A DNA stretch of 64,000 bases from Spirodela intermedia (GCA_902729315.2 LR746270.1:918501-982500), one strand, 5' to 3'; positions 1-11,217 are shown, counted from the stretch's first letter. A program made the numbers and translations. The notes: a model not told the origin generated them from the letters alone.

Positions 1-467
1 TCATTATTTTCCCCCGAATTTTTTTCTACATGATGCCTGCATTTCATGTTTTATAACATTCCATTATTTAGACAAAACGATTTGTATTTTTTGATTGCTG
101 GTCTATGATACCGCAGCTATCCTCGAAAATTTCAACTTCCTATTTCACACCGCCTAAATTTTATCAATCTTTCTATGAGAAAATTCTCTGTTCAAAGTCA
201 CAAAGGGAGTAATGTGACCCGAATGGGGAAATAGGTTGGAAAAAAATCCTATGTACAAAACAAAATGTAACAAGTTGAGAAGTTATCCTACGGTGGCTAT
301 GGAAATTTATGATTATTTGGTAAACCCCAAACCTATTTCACTCTTTAAGCCCATCTTGGGATTTTCACCAAGTTCAGTGTTTGGTTATTTTTCTTGTTTT
401 CACTATACATGTTTTTTATTTGTGCAGAATATTCTACATCAATAGTCTGTCTCTGTGTTGCATGCAG
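1..467 (+). other. Intron of the PIP5K gene (partial)
   Basis: This AT-rich stretch ends in a CAG acceptor at 465-467, just before the first visible kinase exon. No kinase-like or MORN-like reading frame is visible in it, so the preceding exon lies outside the window. Confidence 0.6.
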
Positions 468-3400
468 AAATTTGCGAGAGATGTTTAAGCTTGATGCTGC
501 GGATTATATGGTGTCCATTTGTGGAAGCGCTGCACTTAGGGAGCTTTCATCTCCGGGAAAGAGTGGTAGCGTGTTCTTCCTTTCCCAGGATGACCGTTTC
601 ATGATCAAGACCCTACGGAAATCGGAAGTCCAGGTTATTTCTTCTCTTTTTCGAAAATTCGTGGGCTTTATTTTAAAATAATCAAATGATTCCAGCCACC
701 TAAGGTTTTGGGAATGTATTTTTTGATGTGCTCTAAGGTAACCAATTAAAAGGGGCTGTTATTTGCTTTTTATGGTTCTATTTAGAGTGATATGTTGTTT
801 TAGATTTTGATATCCTACTCCCTGAAGAGATAATTACTTAGAGAAAGGGTTTTTAATAAAATGAATTATTCTACGAGAAAATAAGTAAGATAAGATATAA
901 AGGCAAAAAAAAGCTTGTTGAGTGAACTTCATCCTGTTTTATTGAGAAAGGGACTTCAACCCAAAAGCTCATCAATCGAGGTTCATCTCATGAATTATCT
1001 TGTGCCTTTGATCTGCATCTAAATGTGTATGCGGTTCATTATATAATTAATAATATTTTACTATGAGATCAATTTTCTGACAATCAAGGTTGTTCTTTCG
1101 CTAGAAGGATGTAATTACACTGACCATGGCCAATGGGGAAGATCCGGATTTAGACCAGCCCTGATAACCTGATTCACTAATAGGCTCATTCTATGAAATA
1201 AATTGAAAAATCAAGACAAAAAGAAAAATAAAAGCATGGAAAATCCCACTACAACAGTCTCTCATTCATATGATTAATTCCCTGCAAATCAGTGTTATTC
1301 GGCCATCATAAACAAAATATTATATGAGCCAAACTCTTTATATAACTTTGGCGTGGCATTTTGCTTAATAAGACCATGACTTTAAATTCCCAGTCCTTAG
1401 CTTGGCTTCCACTTGAGATTCATCTACAAAGTAATTGACCTGTATTCATGCCTCAATCTTATGTAAAGAAACTGGGAATAACGGACATATATCTATATAT
1501 ATATATATGCTCTAACCTGAGGAAGAAGTGTCAGAAATGGTTGATATTTAGTCATAACTCATTGGGACCCCTGTCTCCTTTATACAGGACTGCATCTTAA
1601 TGAAATATTCTCTTTCGTTTCCCTGTCAAACACCCAAGAACAGAAGCTGCCGATTCAATAAAAAAAAAATCTAAAATTCTACAAAATGATCTCCTAACGT
1701 CTTGTCCATGATATTCTTTCTTATGATTTACGAATGACTCAAAAGCACGAGGAATGTGATCGGTTCTACCCTTCTTATCTACTCATATTTGTGGACGCTC
1801 TGGACGCTCCGTTGTTGTTATTATTATTGTTATTATTTTCAAGCGAGAGATGAGCTGACTCTGGGCGTAATTATGCAGGTTCTCTTGCGAATGCTCCCAA
1901 ATTACTACCATCATGTCCGTACGTATGATAATACGTTGATAACCAAGTTCTTTGGTCTCCATCGCGTGAAGCCTTCTAGTGGCCAGAAGGTGATGCACAT
2001 GCCAGCCTGCCGCTCTTCATATCAATCCCCCATGGCCATCGTCGCCCTCTTGGCTTTGCACGGCACTTACACTCGAAACCTGGTGTCTTGCAGTTCCGGT
2101 TCGTGGTCATGGGGAACATGTTCTGCACGGCGCTGAGGATACATCGGAGATACGACCTGAAGGGATCCTCGTTAGGACGCTCAACGGACAAGGTTGAGAT
2201 CGATGAGAATACGACCCTGAAGGATCTGGATCTGAACTACTGTTTCTATCTGGAACCCTCTTGGCGAGATGTTCTTCTCAGGTCTGCAACCTCTCCTTTC
2301 CTACCCGTCTGTCAATGGCTTTTGTTCTTATTTTCTCGGAGAAAAAGAAATTAAGAAGAAAAATCTTCGACCCATTAAATCAAACATGGTGGAAACCTTG
2401 TGGAAGCCCATGTGATTCTCTCGGATATGTGAGGTTTCACTGGATTGCTTTTTTTTTTTTTTTTTTTTTGGCCCATTTAATCTCAGGCAGATTGAGATCG
2501 ACAGCCAGTTTCTGGAGATGCAGCATATAATGGACTACAGCCTCCTGCTGGGTGTGCATTATCGAGCCCCACAGCACCTGCGGTCCCATGGGAATCATCT
2601 TCAGAGTGCGGCCTCTGACGGCTTAGCCATTGTTTCTGAAGAAGGTGAGCTTGGCTCCATGCATCCCCCATTCACATGAGTTTTCATCACGCTATCTTTA
2701 TATTATAATTTTTTTCTTAAACCATACATATTGGAATTATATACCATTGATATTTTTTTTATCTACACATCCCATTTATTTTCGTGGAAAAATTTGTAGT
2801 TGCTACAACTATATGATCAATACCTCATATATAACTTCCATTTATTTCTGGAAATTGCAAGGTGGAGTTGAGTGGTTTCATATCAGAAGATTTTTTTTCT
2901 ACCAGAAGATAATGATTTTTATCATAAGCCTTTGAGGGATTCATAAAGTCCTGGAGCTTAGTATGGATTCATCTGTAATATATTCATGTTTCATTTGGAA
3001 ACATACTCTGGGGTTGGTCAACTCCTTGAACCCATGTCCAGACTGTAGGATCTTGCGTTGACATTTTGTTCTTCATGGGCTACTTCGCATCGATATAGGT
3101 ATCAATCTCATCTTTTGACGATCGCCCATTTTTGCAGATCCCCAAGACGACGAAATCTCCAACTACCCGCAGGGCCTCGTTCTGATCCCCCGGGGGAACG
3201 AGGAGAACAGCGTCGTCGTCGGCCCTCACATCAGGGGCAGCCGCCTCCGAGCTTCCGCCATCGGCGACGAAGAAGTAGACCTCCTCCTCCCCGGCACTGC
3301 GAGGTACTCATCCTTTCATTCCCTAAAGAAAGAAAAGGGCCGCGGCGCGGCCGGCGGCGATGGCGCATTGAACCTGCGGGGGTGGTGATTGATGGGCAGG

Positions 3401-3673
3401 CTTCAGATCCAGCTGGGGGTGAACATGCCAGCGAGGGCGGAGCAGCTCCCGGCGGAGGACGAGAGCGAGAGCGAGCTGTTCCACGAGGTCTACGACGTCG
3501 TCCTCTACCTGGGCATCATCGACATACTACAGGAGTACAACACCGGCAAGAAGATCGAACACGCCTACAAGTCCCTCAAGTTCGATTCCCTCTCCATCTC
3601 CGCCGTTGACCCTCTTCTCTACTCCCGCCGCTTCCTCGCCTTCATCCAGCGCATCTTCCCCGAGAACCCCTGA
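468..3673 (+). CDS. Phosphatidylinositol-4-phosphate 5-kinase, C-terminal exons (5' partial)
   Basis: This gene makes PtdIns(4,5)P2 from PtdIns4P at membranes. Visible exons are 468-633, 1879-1989, 2094-2281, 2487-2644, 3138-3303 and 3400-3673; all junctions are GT-AG and phases match, giving about 353 residues. Exon 1 reads [11 protein letters not shown] and the SSPGKSGS glycine-rich loop, followed by the IKTLRKSE lysine segment. Exon 3 has [13 protein letters not shown], exon 4 has the catalytic [13 protein letters not shown], and exon 6 has the activation-loop region with [10 protein letters not shown] and the conserved end [14 protein letters not shown]. The exon 4-5 wording ([18 protein letters not shown]) is closest to the plant PIP5K9-like branch as I recall it. 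The N-terminal part, which usually carries MORN repeats, would lie left of the window, since base 468 is the third base of a split codon. The stop TGA is at 3671-3673. Its only close neighbour downstream is the convergent NAC gene. Confidence 0.93.
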
Positions 3674-3865
3674 AAGATTCATTGTTCTTCCCACCCCCAA
3701 GAACCCTGAAATTTCTCTCCTCCAGCAAGAAGATAGCTCGTCGTTGGTTCGTCAAGCTTTGCAGCTTCCGGGGAAGATGAATGATCAGCAAGATCACGAG
3801 CTAATTTAATTATACCCACGCCGGAATGATCGTCCAGTACAGGGAGATGGTGGCCGGAGAGAGGT
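3674..3865. other. Short tail-to-tail spacer between the PIP5K and NAC stops
   Basis: Only 192 bp separate the kinase TGA (3671-3673) from the minus-strand NAC TAG (3868-3866). Normal plant 3' UTRs are longer than half of this, so the two 3' ends probably overlap in antisense. No further coding signal is seen. Confidence 0.6.
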
Positions 3866-6844
3866 CTAGCGGGAGTAGACGCAGACGCAGATCTTGAAGC
3901 TCGCCGCAAGGAGGAGGACGGAGAGGAAGAGGAGGTGGAAGCTATTGCGCTGGATGAAGGAGAGGAGCCCGATGTTCTTTGGCGGCTTCTCGAAGCCGCC
4001 GTAGGCGAGGAAGCCCACGTCGCCGGCGTTCTTCTCCACCCGCCAGCTCTGGATGATCGCAGGGGTGACGCGGATGGAGCCGGGTGAGAATGCCGCTAGG
4101 TTTTTCTCCAGAGACGCATCAGCGGCGCCCTCCTCCGCCGCCAACGCCGGCGGGGAGGAAATCGCACCCAGCATGCTGATAAGGCGCTCGGAGAATACCC
4201 CCCTGGCTCGGCCATCGGCTGTACCAGAAAATTTTGAAAGGATTTCTGGTGAGAAATGCCCAAATAAGAAACGTGGAGCCAGAACACTGCTCCTGGATCG
4301 AACATTTTTGCCGGAAATTGGGGGTTTGACTTATTGGGGAGGAAATATATGTACCCAGTTCATTGACGAAGTCGACACCTCGGGGAGGAGTGAATTCCGG
4401 AGTCTGCGGAGATTCTCGGCGGGCTTGGAGATCGTCGCGGTTCACCTATATTGAGGAAGAACAGCAGACACTTTAGGGATTCGTCCGGGCAGCAGGGGAT
4501 CCAACCGCATCCCTCCGATGGCGGCAGACTTACCACTGGATCATTCGACGCAGAGGGCCCAGCCTCGGAGGGCGCCATGTTCTCTGTGGCATCAAAGTAA
4601 GCGATGAGTTCGTCCACCAGATCCGGCTCGCCAGACCCGGAGGCCAGAGAATCCAGGAAATTGGCTTCTGGGTAGAGAGTGGGGGCATCGAAGAACAGCT
4701 CCTCCTCATTTCCGTTGACTCCGGGAGGCGAATAGTGCCTAGGCTCAGTTCCCAATATGTCATTAACTTCCAGGTAGCTGCTGCCATCCGCTGCCTGGTC
4801 CATTGGGAAGAGTTCAGAGAAGCCATGAACTTCCACGACAGAGTTAAAGATGTCTTCAATGGTGAGCGCCTCCTGCTCGGGGATGATGCCGAGATTGGAA
4901 ATATCAGAATCTGAGCCGTTGGGCAGGCTCGGAGGAGCCTCCTCCGGATGAGTGGTGCCAACAGGCGAAGGCGCGAAATCATTCAGCTCCAGAAATTCGT
5001 CGTCGACAAGTGGGAGGCCCTGGCTCTGGTCGGTCAACTGCCCATAATCTCCGATGTTGCCATCCATGGCGCCAGCGAGTACCTGGCCATCGCAAATCGC
5101 GATCAGGCTGTTGAAATCGACGAGGTCAGTTTGATCTTGCACGCTCCCGTCCTGAGTCTGATGGGATGAATAAAAAGCAATTAAAGTTCAAGTTCGCGAG
5201 ATAAATTCTTGGAAAGTATGAGATGATAACATGGAAGCAATTTGAATTTGATGAGAAAATAAATTCCAATGTGGATTTATCCTGGCCGAGTATCTGCTTC
5301 AGGGAAGAAAAAAATGTCAAACCACTGATCCACAGTAAGTCAATGGACTGACTTCCGGGGTGGGCTAATATCTATGGATTTAAGTTACAATATGCTGAAA
5401 AAATAAATTACAATTCATAGATCTATGGATTATCCTGGCCGAGTATCTGCTTTAGGGAAGAAAAAAAGTCAAACCACTGGTCCAGAGTAAGTCAATGGAC
5501 TGACTTCCGGGGTGACCTAATATCTAAGGATTTAGGTTACAATATGCTGAAAAATAAATTACAATGCATATCTCTGGATTTAAATTATGCCCAAGTTCGC
5601 AAGATAAATTCTTGAAAAGTATATAAGATGATAAAAGGGAAGCAATATTCTGAAAAAATAAATCACAATGCATAAATCTATGGATTTATCCTGGCTGAGC
5701 ATCTGCTTTAGGGGAGAAAAAGTCAAACCACTGAGTTGAAGTCTATGGACTGACTTTCTTGGCTGATCTGATGTCTATAGGAACCTGATGGGAGTCTACT
5801 AGAGATATGAATCAGAGCGAAGAGCCAGAAAAATACGACCATACATAGAGTTAAATCTACCGGTTATTCCGGGTCCCCGGTCAACCCTTGGTTCAGGCCG
5901 AATGATGATGAGGATGATGAATCTCTAAAGTGGGAATCGAGGGCAAAAGACCTGATCATACGAGCACCAATGATCATCTATCGAGCATGCAAAAAAAAGA
6001 TTCACCGGCAGGAAATTCACACCAAGAAAAAAGATAATTTCTCAATTCGGAAGAAGCCTAAAATTGTGATGGGAATAGGACACCGACCTGCTCGAATTCA
6101 TCCATGTCCGCGACCAGGGGAGCATCGATGAGCTTCAAGGTGACCTCTCCGTCGTCCTCCTCAACGACGGGCTCCCCCCCGTCCCCTTCCCACTCCTCCT
6201 CCACGAAGGGCGCCCCGTACTGCGCGCCGTTCTGGGGGCCAGGCCCTTTCTTGTGGAACACCCGGCAGACGACGAACGCATCCTGCGGATTGAGACCAAA
6301 CCAAATTAGGGCAAAACGAGGATGAATTATCCACACCTCCAAAACGAGGACGGGGGAAGATTCAGAGGGACCGACTGACCTGGGCGATTCCGGCGCGGGC
6401 GAGCTCATCGTCCTCGAGGCGGTACTCGTGCATGACCCAGTTGGTGCGCTCGCCCTTGGGGGCGCGGCCGATGTGAAAGACCAGCGTCTTCTTCATCCCG
6501 GTGGGGCGGCCCCCGCGGAAGATGGGGCGGTCCTTGCCGGTGGTCTTCCAGTAGCCCGATCCCGTCGCTCGGTTGGTGCGGGAGCGATTGGCGTACTTCT
6601 TGTCCAGAGCGCTGAAGAAGTACCACTCCATGTCCCTGCTCTGGATCCGGGACTTCCCAGGGAGGTCCCATGGCTCCGACTTGTACAGGTCGACGTCGGA
6701 GATGGCATCCACGCGGAACGGCTTCCCGGAGATCTTCCGCTTCAGGTAGTACCCGACGAGCTCCTCGTCCGTGGGGTGGAACCGGAAGCCCGGCGCGAGG
6801 GCCGCCGCCGGTGCTCGTGGTCCCTGCTTCTGTCCAGAGCTCAT
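3866..6844 (-). CDS. Membrane-tethered NAC transcription factor (NAC053/NAC078 type)
   Basis: This is a complete gene read right to left. Exons are 6844-6380, 6282-6088, 5157-4446 and 4218-3866, totalling 1725 nt and 574 residues. Residues 16 to about 190 form the NAC domain ([59 protein letters not shown], then exon 2 with [17 protein letters not shown]). The middle is acidic ([14 protein letters not shown]), as expected for an activation region. The last exon ends in a hydrophobic segment of about 20 residues ([16 protein letters not shown]) and a short basic tail. In this family that anchor holds the factor at the ER until proteolysis releases it to the nucleus. AtNAC078 has a similar length. 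The exon 3 donor (ATAG|GTGAAC, 4446/4445) was chosen because it fits phase with acceptor 4219; it is the least certain junction. The start MSSGQKQG at 6844 was preferred over an in-frame ATG at 7024, which reads through a microsatellite. Confidence 0.9.
5184..5775. repeat. Compound tandem repeat in NAC intron 2
   Basis: Two sequence blocks alternate here. Block A (about 150 bp, starting CTGGCCGAGTATCTGCTT) occurs near 5275-5425, 5426-5580 and, shorter and diverged, 5681-5775. Block B (about 90 bp, with GATAAATTCTTG then AAGTAT) occurs near 5184-5274 and 5590-5680. The order B-A-A-B-A suggests unequal crossing-over of a B-A unit with one extra A copy. Copies differ at scattered bases, so the array is not recent. 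Confidence 0.8.
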
Positions 6845-6881
6845 CGATCGCCTCACGGCGAACCAGCAGGAGAAACAGAGC

Positions 6882-6917
<36 letters not shown>

Positions 6918-7050
6918 CAGAGAGAGGAAGAGGATTGGAAAAGGAGGAAAAGAGCTTGCTTTCTTGCGGAAGAAGGCAGAGTACTCCACTCGGCTGCGGT
7001 AGCTTCCTCCTGCAGGATTCCCATTTTACCCCTGACGACCCGCCGTAGTC
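6845..7050 (-). promoter_or_regulatory. Presumed 5' UTR of the NAC gene with a GA/CT tract
   Basis: Upstream of the chosen start, the transcribed strand carries a CT-rich microsatellite (plus-strand GAGAGA then CAGAGA repeats at 6882-6927). Pyrimidine tracts of this kind are common in plant 5' UTRs. An ATG at 7024-7022 is in frame with the NAC start, with no stop between them. Confidence 0.5.
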
Positions 7051-8711
7051 AAGAGCTTTGACTTTGGGGTCCCGATCGACCGCTCCTTGTCCGAACACCA
7101 GAATAAATGGCGAGTCGTCTATTGAACGCGCAATTATTTGACATTATCCCTCCGTTTGTCTCCTGAACCAGAGACAATGTCGGCAAATTTGCCACCTTTA
7201 TCTGTACCCGGGTTTCATTAAAGTGAAAGCCCCAATAATTTTCCAATCTGGGCATCCTTTTAACAGACGACCCATCCGATATTAGTTACCAATTAAAACC
7301 GGAAGCGTAAATTCTGATCCCTTCGAGGTCAACTCAGCAGCCATAGCTCCCCTACTCTCTCTCTCTCTTTCGGGAAGAACAGAAGACCCAATCCGAGTGC
7401 ATTCAAGGAAGGGCACCAAAAGAAGAAGGGTAAAAAGCTGCAAGAAGACTCCTTGAGTAATCTCCACGGCTGAAGCCTTATCCAATCTAAAAGGACGGCA
7501 AGAGTCAAAGGGGCTCGTTGACTTGGCTCTCCCAAGCCTTCAGAGAAAGAGTTAGTAAATAAAATGTCTCAAGGCCACAGAGACCCGGTAGAATTCTCCT
7601 GAGAAATGGGCCCCCAACAGCACAGAGACAGAGAGAGACAGAGAGAGACGGAGAGACTCTTCTCCCCACCAGCATTTCTTTTCCTTCTTTTCTATTTCTT
7701 TTTTTTTTCCTTTTCGCCTCCAGGCTGCTCAAGTGACTGCATCAACAGCAAGATCTGATCTCAGCAGGCATACGAGGCCGATATCTTATATGCATAATCA
7801 TAATCAACAATCTAGCACAATCCAAGTTAGCCCAATAAAATACTCAATTTTGGCGAATAAATAATATTCTCAAACTTAAAAAAAAACCTGATTTGCGTCA
7901 GATTTTCAACAACAAAAAAAAAAGAAGCTATGGGGTGTGTGGGGGAGAGAAACCCACTTCAGGAAAAGAAAAAAAGAGGCAAAAAGTGATGATTTTTAGT
8001 CGATAAGATAATCAACCGCTTGATAATCTGCGGTTTTATTCCTCAGAAATGCACACCACATGTTGGCTCTGCGAGTATAGCAAAAGCCCAAGATCATCAT
8101 TCACAAGCTCATGCATGTTAGGCACTTTACTTCTGATTATATAGGTCACATTGGGAAGGTTAGCTGGTTTATAATGATGATACACCCTCTTCTCATTTCC
8201 TGGAAATAGAAAATATTTTCGAGTAAAAGTCAACGCCTAGGGTTCTAACGATTTGTTATGGTTCTGGGAGATCATGGTGGCAGGATCATCGAAAGGGTGG
8301 CATGTAACTCTCTAAACACTTGCTTCTCCAGTGAAAACGAGCTCCCCAGACAGAATCCATGCTCCAAGAAGGAATCAGTCGCTCGGGAGGGAACGATCCC
8401 TTTTGCCGAGTTTTCTTCAATGTCCCTTCCGTCATCTACCCATGGGATCGTGCTCTGTGGAAGAAGCCCTTCTGAGAAAGGACCTCCCCTTGCCTCCCGC
8501 ACCAGCAATGAAACCCGATAGTCAACGCCAAAGAAAGAGCATGAGAGAAGATGAGAGATGCAGATCGCCCAAAGAGTCAAAATCGTGCTCGTCAACTAAA
8601 TAGATAGAATTAATCAAATCGACAGGCAGACAAAGAATGCATCGTGCTGGCCCTACGCTCTACAGTTCTAGAGGCGGCAAGATAGACGACATGACTCACA
8701 AAGAAAGGGTA
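7051..8711. other. Intergenic spacer: NAC promoter side and 3' flank of the NFD6-like gene
   Basis: I see no supportable gene here. Short open frames exist on both strands but none resembles a known protein or has good splice partners. A CAGAGAGA-type tract is present at 7622-7655 and purine/pyrimidine-rich runs lie near 7350-7370 and 7675-7710. The right part probably includes the 3' UTR of the minus-strand NFD6-like gene. Confidence 0.5.
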
Positions 8712-9085
8712 CTAGCGATCTTGACAAGTGCGGCAGAAGGTACCCTGAGAGAGCTCAAAGCACGCTCGAGCGTTCACCGAGAGGTGGGAGGTGAGACGGG
8801 TGGCGGCCACCACGCTGTGCAGCGGCAACAGGGACTGAGAGCAGCCCAATGCCGCCAGAGGCCTGCAGTGGAGCAAAAGCACGAGCATAACTCTAATGGA
8901 TTTCGCCCAAAGAGATCTGAATGCTTCTAGCGGGCATTCAGAAAACCTCACCGGCGAGTTCCAGAGGCAGGAAGGCGAGGTCCCGTCGTGTGTCCCGGGC
9001 GCTGGCGGGGGAGCGGAGCCGACGACCGGAAGGATGATCTTGCGGAGGCGAATAGCGATCTCGAGAACGACCCACGGAAAGCCAT
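8712..9085 (-). CDS. NFD6-like small mitochondrial/plastid protein, two exons
   Basis: Exon 1 is 9085-8952 and exon 2 is 8862-8712, with an 89-nt GT-AG intron (donor CCG|GTGAGG, acceptor CTGCAG|GCC). Phase 2 is kept across the junction and the product is 94 residues. The N-terminus (MAFRGSFSRSLFASARSS) is rich in Arg and Ser with almost no acidic residues, typical of an organelle presequence. The C-terminal half contains RPLAALGC, SLLPLHSVVAATRLTSHLSV and ELSQG, which match my memory of the plant NUCLEAR FUSION DEFECTIVE 6-like family; AtNFD6 is needed for polar nuclear fusion in the female gametophyte and is organelle-targeted. A longer uninterrupted frame overlaps the locus, but only the spliced form joins the presequence to the conserved tail. 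It is divergent from the STOP1-like gene, with 1.2 kb between starts. Confidence 0.8.
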
Positions 9086-10308
9086 TCCCTCGCGACGACA
9101 CGTTCGCCCACTGTCCTCCGGGGGATCCCCGTCTAGGGTTTTTATGGGGCTCTCGAGGTGCCTTCACCTGGGCCAAGTGACCCATCAGCCCATTCCAGAC
9201 CAAAACAAGAAGCTTGCTCAGATTTGCCATCAGGAGAGTCTCAAAGACGGAACCTTTGTCCATGAACAAGAATGGTTAATTAAATTACTATATTTCGTAG
9301 AATTTACATATTTAAAAATTAAATAAGAAATGGGCGGGTTCCATGGAGAAAGTCCAACCTAATTTTATCACATTTATTGATTCTTCGTCTTACTCTTTCA
9401 AAAAATGAATATCTATCTCAAATATCTGCATGAGAATTCCCATTATGCCCCCATTTAATATAGCACAGTTGGAATAAGACAACCAGGTCAATAAAACATT
9501 CCAAGATTTTCTAGGCATTCCTGAATATAGCACATCATAGGGAAAACGATCCTATCACAAAGTTTTAGTATAATTTAAGCCCACTTTCGTTGTCCTGACC
9601 GGATTACCTCTTTCTCTCTCTCTCCCTCCCTCCCTCTCTCTCTCTCTCTCTCTCTTCTTTCTTTTAACAACCTTTTCCCGCCATAAAATAACCATAAAAC
9701 CTTTTTTCATACCTTCTTTAACAAAATAAAATAAAACCTTTTCTTTTCCTTTTAAAACAAAACATACATAACCTTCTTCTTTTTCCTTTAACAACATCAT
9801 CACTTTTCTTAAAAACATAACATAAAATACAACCATCATAACCGCCATCGCCATGCCGCCTGCATTTTAGGCATTTTATCAACATGAAACTCCGGGCGGA
9901 ACTTTTCGGCAGCGGTTTACAGTTGCAGCGGCAGGTATATTTCGCACCAGAGATGAAATTGAGGCTTTTAATTTTTTAAAAAATAGCGTCATTTTTTTTT
10001 TTTGCGGATGCCAGTGGTAGGTAAAGACGGGCATTGGCCCAAAAGTAAAACACGTGCAGTGCATTGCAGACGATGCAAAACCGGGAGCGAACGAGCAGAG
10101 ATGAAGTCTTCGCGCCAGCACGGTGTTAATTTTCGCATATGGTTAATTTGTTGAGAAAAACCAATCATGCTCACAGGCAGTGACCCTTCCGCCGCACAAG
10201 ATTCCTCCCCGCGCCATCGTCTTCTGAATGGAGATGCCGCTGAATCTACCCCATCCGTGAGGAAGAAGGGAGACGCGAGCCCAGCCCCAGCTCATTTTCG
10301 CCGGGAAG
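9086..10308. promoter_or_regulatory. Shared divergent promoter region of the NFD6-like and STOP1-like genes
   Basis: The two genes point away from each other across about 1.2 kb. The region includes a CT microsatellite at 9612-9656 followed by an A/T-rich stretch up to about 9850. No other coding signal is supported. Which gene uses the CT tract cannot be told from sequence alone. Confidence 0.5.
9612..9656. repeat. CT/CCT microsatellite
   Basis: The run is TCTCTC, then three CCCT steps, then uninterrupted CT. It lies between two divergent genes and is expected to vary in length between individuals. Confidence 0.9.
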
Positions 10309-11217
10309 ATGATGGACAGCGTGCTCTCAGAGCCCGCCGCCCTGTGCTTCCTGCAAAACCAGCACGGACTCATCTCCCCGCCTGCGTTGCTCCACGGCGA
10401 GGAGGAGCCCTGCGGCACCCTCTTGTCCTCTATCTCCATCCTCAGAGATAAGGTCGACCAGTTGGGCTCCATCGCCGGCTTTGTGGTCTCACACAAGGGA
10501 GTCGACCAGGAATCGGCCGCAGCCATGGCTGTCGCCGGCGCCGGCTCCGTCGTCAAGGAGATCATCCTCACGGCCTCGTCGATGATGTTCTCCCTGCAGC
10601 AGATTGCCCTCGGCGCAGGCGGGTACCGAGATAAACTCTTCGCTGACGAGCCCGGCAAGCTCTCGCCGGCGGCGAGCGAGATCGTGGAGCTGGACGCCGC
10701 TGATCTGCTGGCCAAGTACACCCACCACTGCCATGTCTGCGGCAAGGGCTTCAAGCGGGACGCCAACCTGAGGATGCACATGCGAGCCCACGGCGAGGAG
10801 TACAAGACGAGAGCCGCTCTCGCGAGCCCCGCCGGCGCCGGTGGCGGATCGATGAGGAAGTACTCGTGCCCCCAGGAGGGTTGCAGGTGGAACATGAAGC
10901 ACCCCAAGTTCCAGCCCCTCAAGTCTATGGTGTGCGTGAAGAACCACTACAGGAGGAGCCACTGCCCAAAGATGTACATCTGCAACCGGTGCAACAGGAA
11001 GAAGTTCGCTGTGGTTTCCGACCTCCGGACCCACGAGAAGCACTGCAACCGCCTCCGGTGGCGGTGCTCCTGCGGGACGTCCTTCTCCAGGAAGGACAAG
11101 CTCGTGGGTCACCTCGCCCTCTTCCCGGACCACGCTGCCGGCGGCGGCTGCTCCTCCGGCCAGGTCTCCCCCCCGGAGATTCGGGTGGAGGTTACGAGAA
11201 ATGCTTGTTGGAACTAG
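10309..11217 (+). CDS. STOP1-type C2H2 zinc-finger transcription factor, intronless
   Basis: This single-exon gene encodes 302 residues. STOP1/ART1 proteins activate genes for acid-soil and aluminium tolerance, such as organic-acid transporters. Four zinc fingers are visible: finger 1 with C141, C144, H157, H161 (CHVCGKGFKRDANLRMHMRAH); finger 2 with C187, C192, H213, H218 and the long family-specific insert KHPKFQPLKSMVCVKNHYRR; finger 3, C2HC, with C225, C228, H242, C246; and finger 4 with C253, C255, H268, H275. The KFAVVSDLRTHEKHC and SFSRKDKLVGHLALF blocks are diagnostic. It is shorter than AtSTOP1 (about 500 residues) and nearer to STOP2-like members. Two ATGs (10309 and 10312) are adjacent, so the product may lack the first Met. 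The gene is GC-rich, unlike the flanking spacer. Confidence 0.93.
   Translation: MMDSVLSEPAALCFLQNQHGLISPPALLHGEEEPCGTLLSSISILRDKVDQLGSIAGFVVSHKGVDQESAAAMAVAGAGSVVKEIILTASSMMFSLQQIALGAGGYRDKLFADEPGKLSPAASEIVELDAADLLAKYTHHCHVCGKGFKRDANLRMHMRAHGEEYKTRAALASPAGAGGGSMRKYSCPQEGCRWNMKHPKFQPLKSMVCVKNHYRRSHCPKMYICNRCNRKKFAVVSDLRTHEKHCNRLRWRCSCGTSFSRKDKLVGHLALFPDHAAGGGCSSGQVSPPEIRVEVTRNACWN

Noticed and set aside
5184..5775. Considered as a CRISPR array because of regular repeats
   Set aside because: Units are 90-150 bp, diverged and contiguous without unique spacers, and the DNA is a plant intron.
6405..7048. Long open frames on both strands over NAC exon 1
   Set aside because: They are high-GC shadow frames of the NAC exon and contain low-complexity peptide from the microsatellite.
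8272..8603. Overlapping 90-107 codon frames on both strands near 8.3-8.6 kb
   Set aside because: Neither resembles a known protein, codon content is not convincing, and the region fits a 3' flank.
8712..9269. 185-codon minus-strand open frame at the NFD6-like locus
   Set aside because: Its C-terminal part is real NFD6-like coding, but the N-terminal part is in the wrong frame and spans a good GT-AG intron; the spliced 94-residue model fits the family better.
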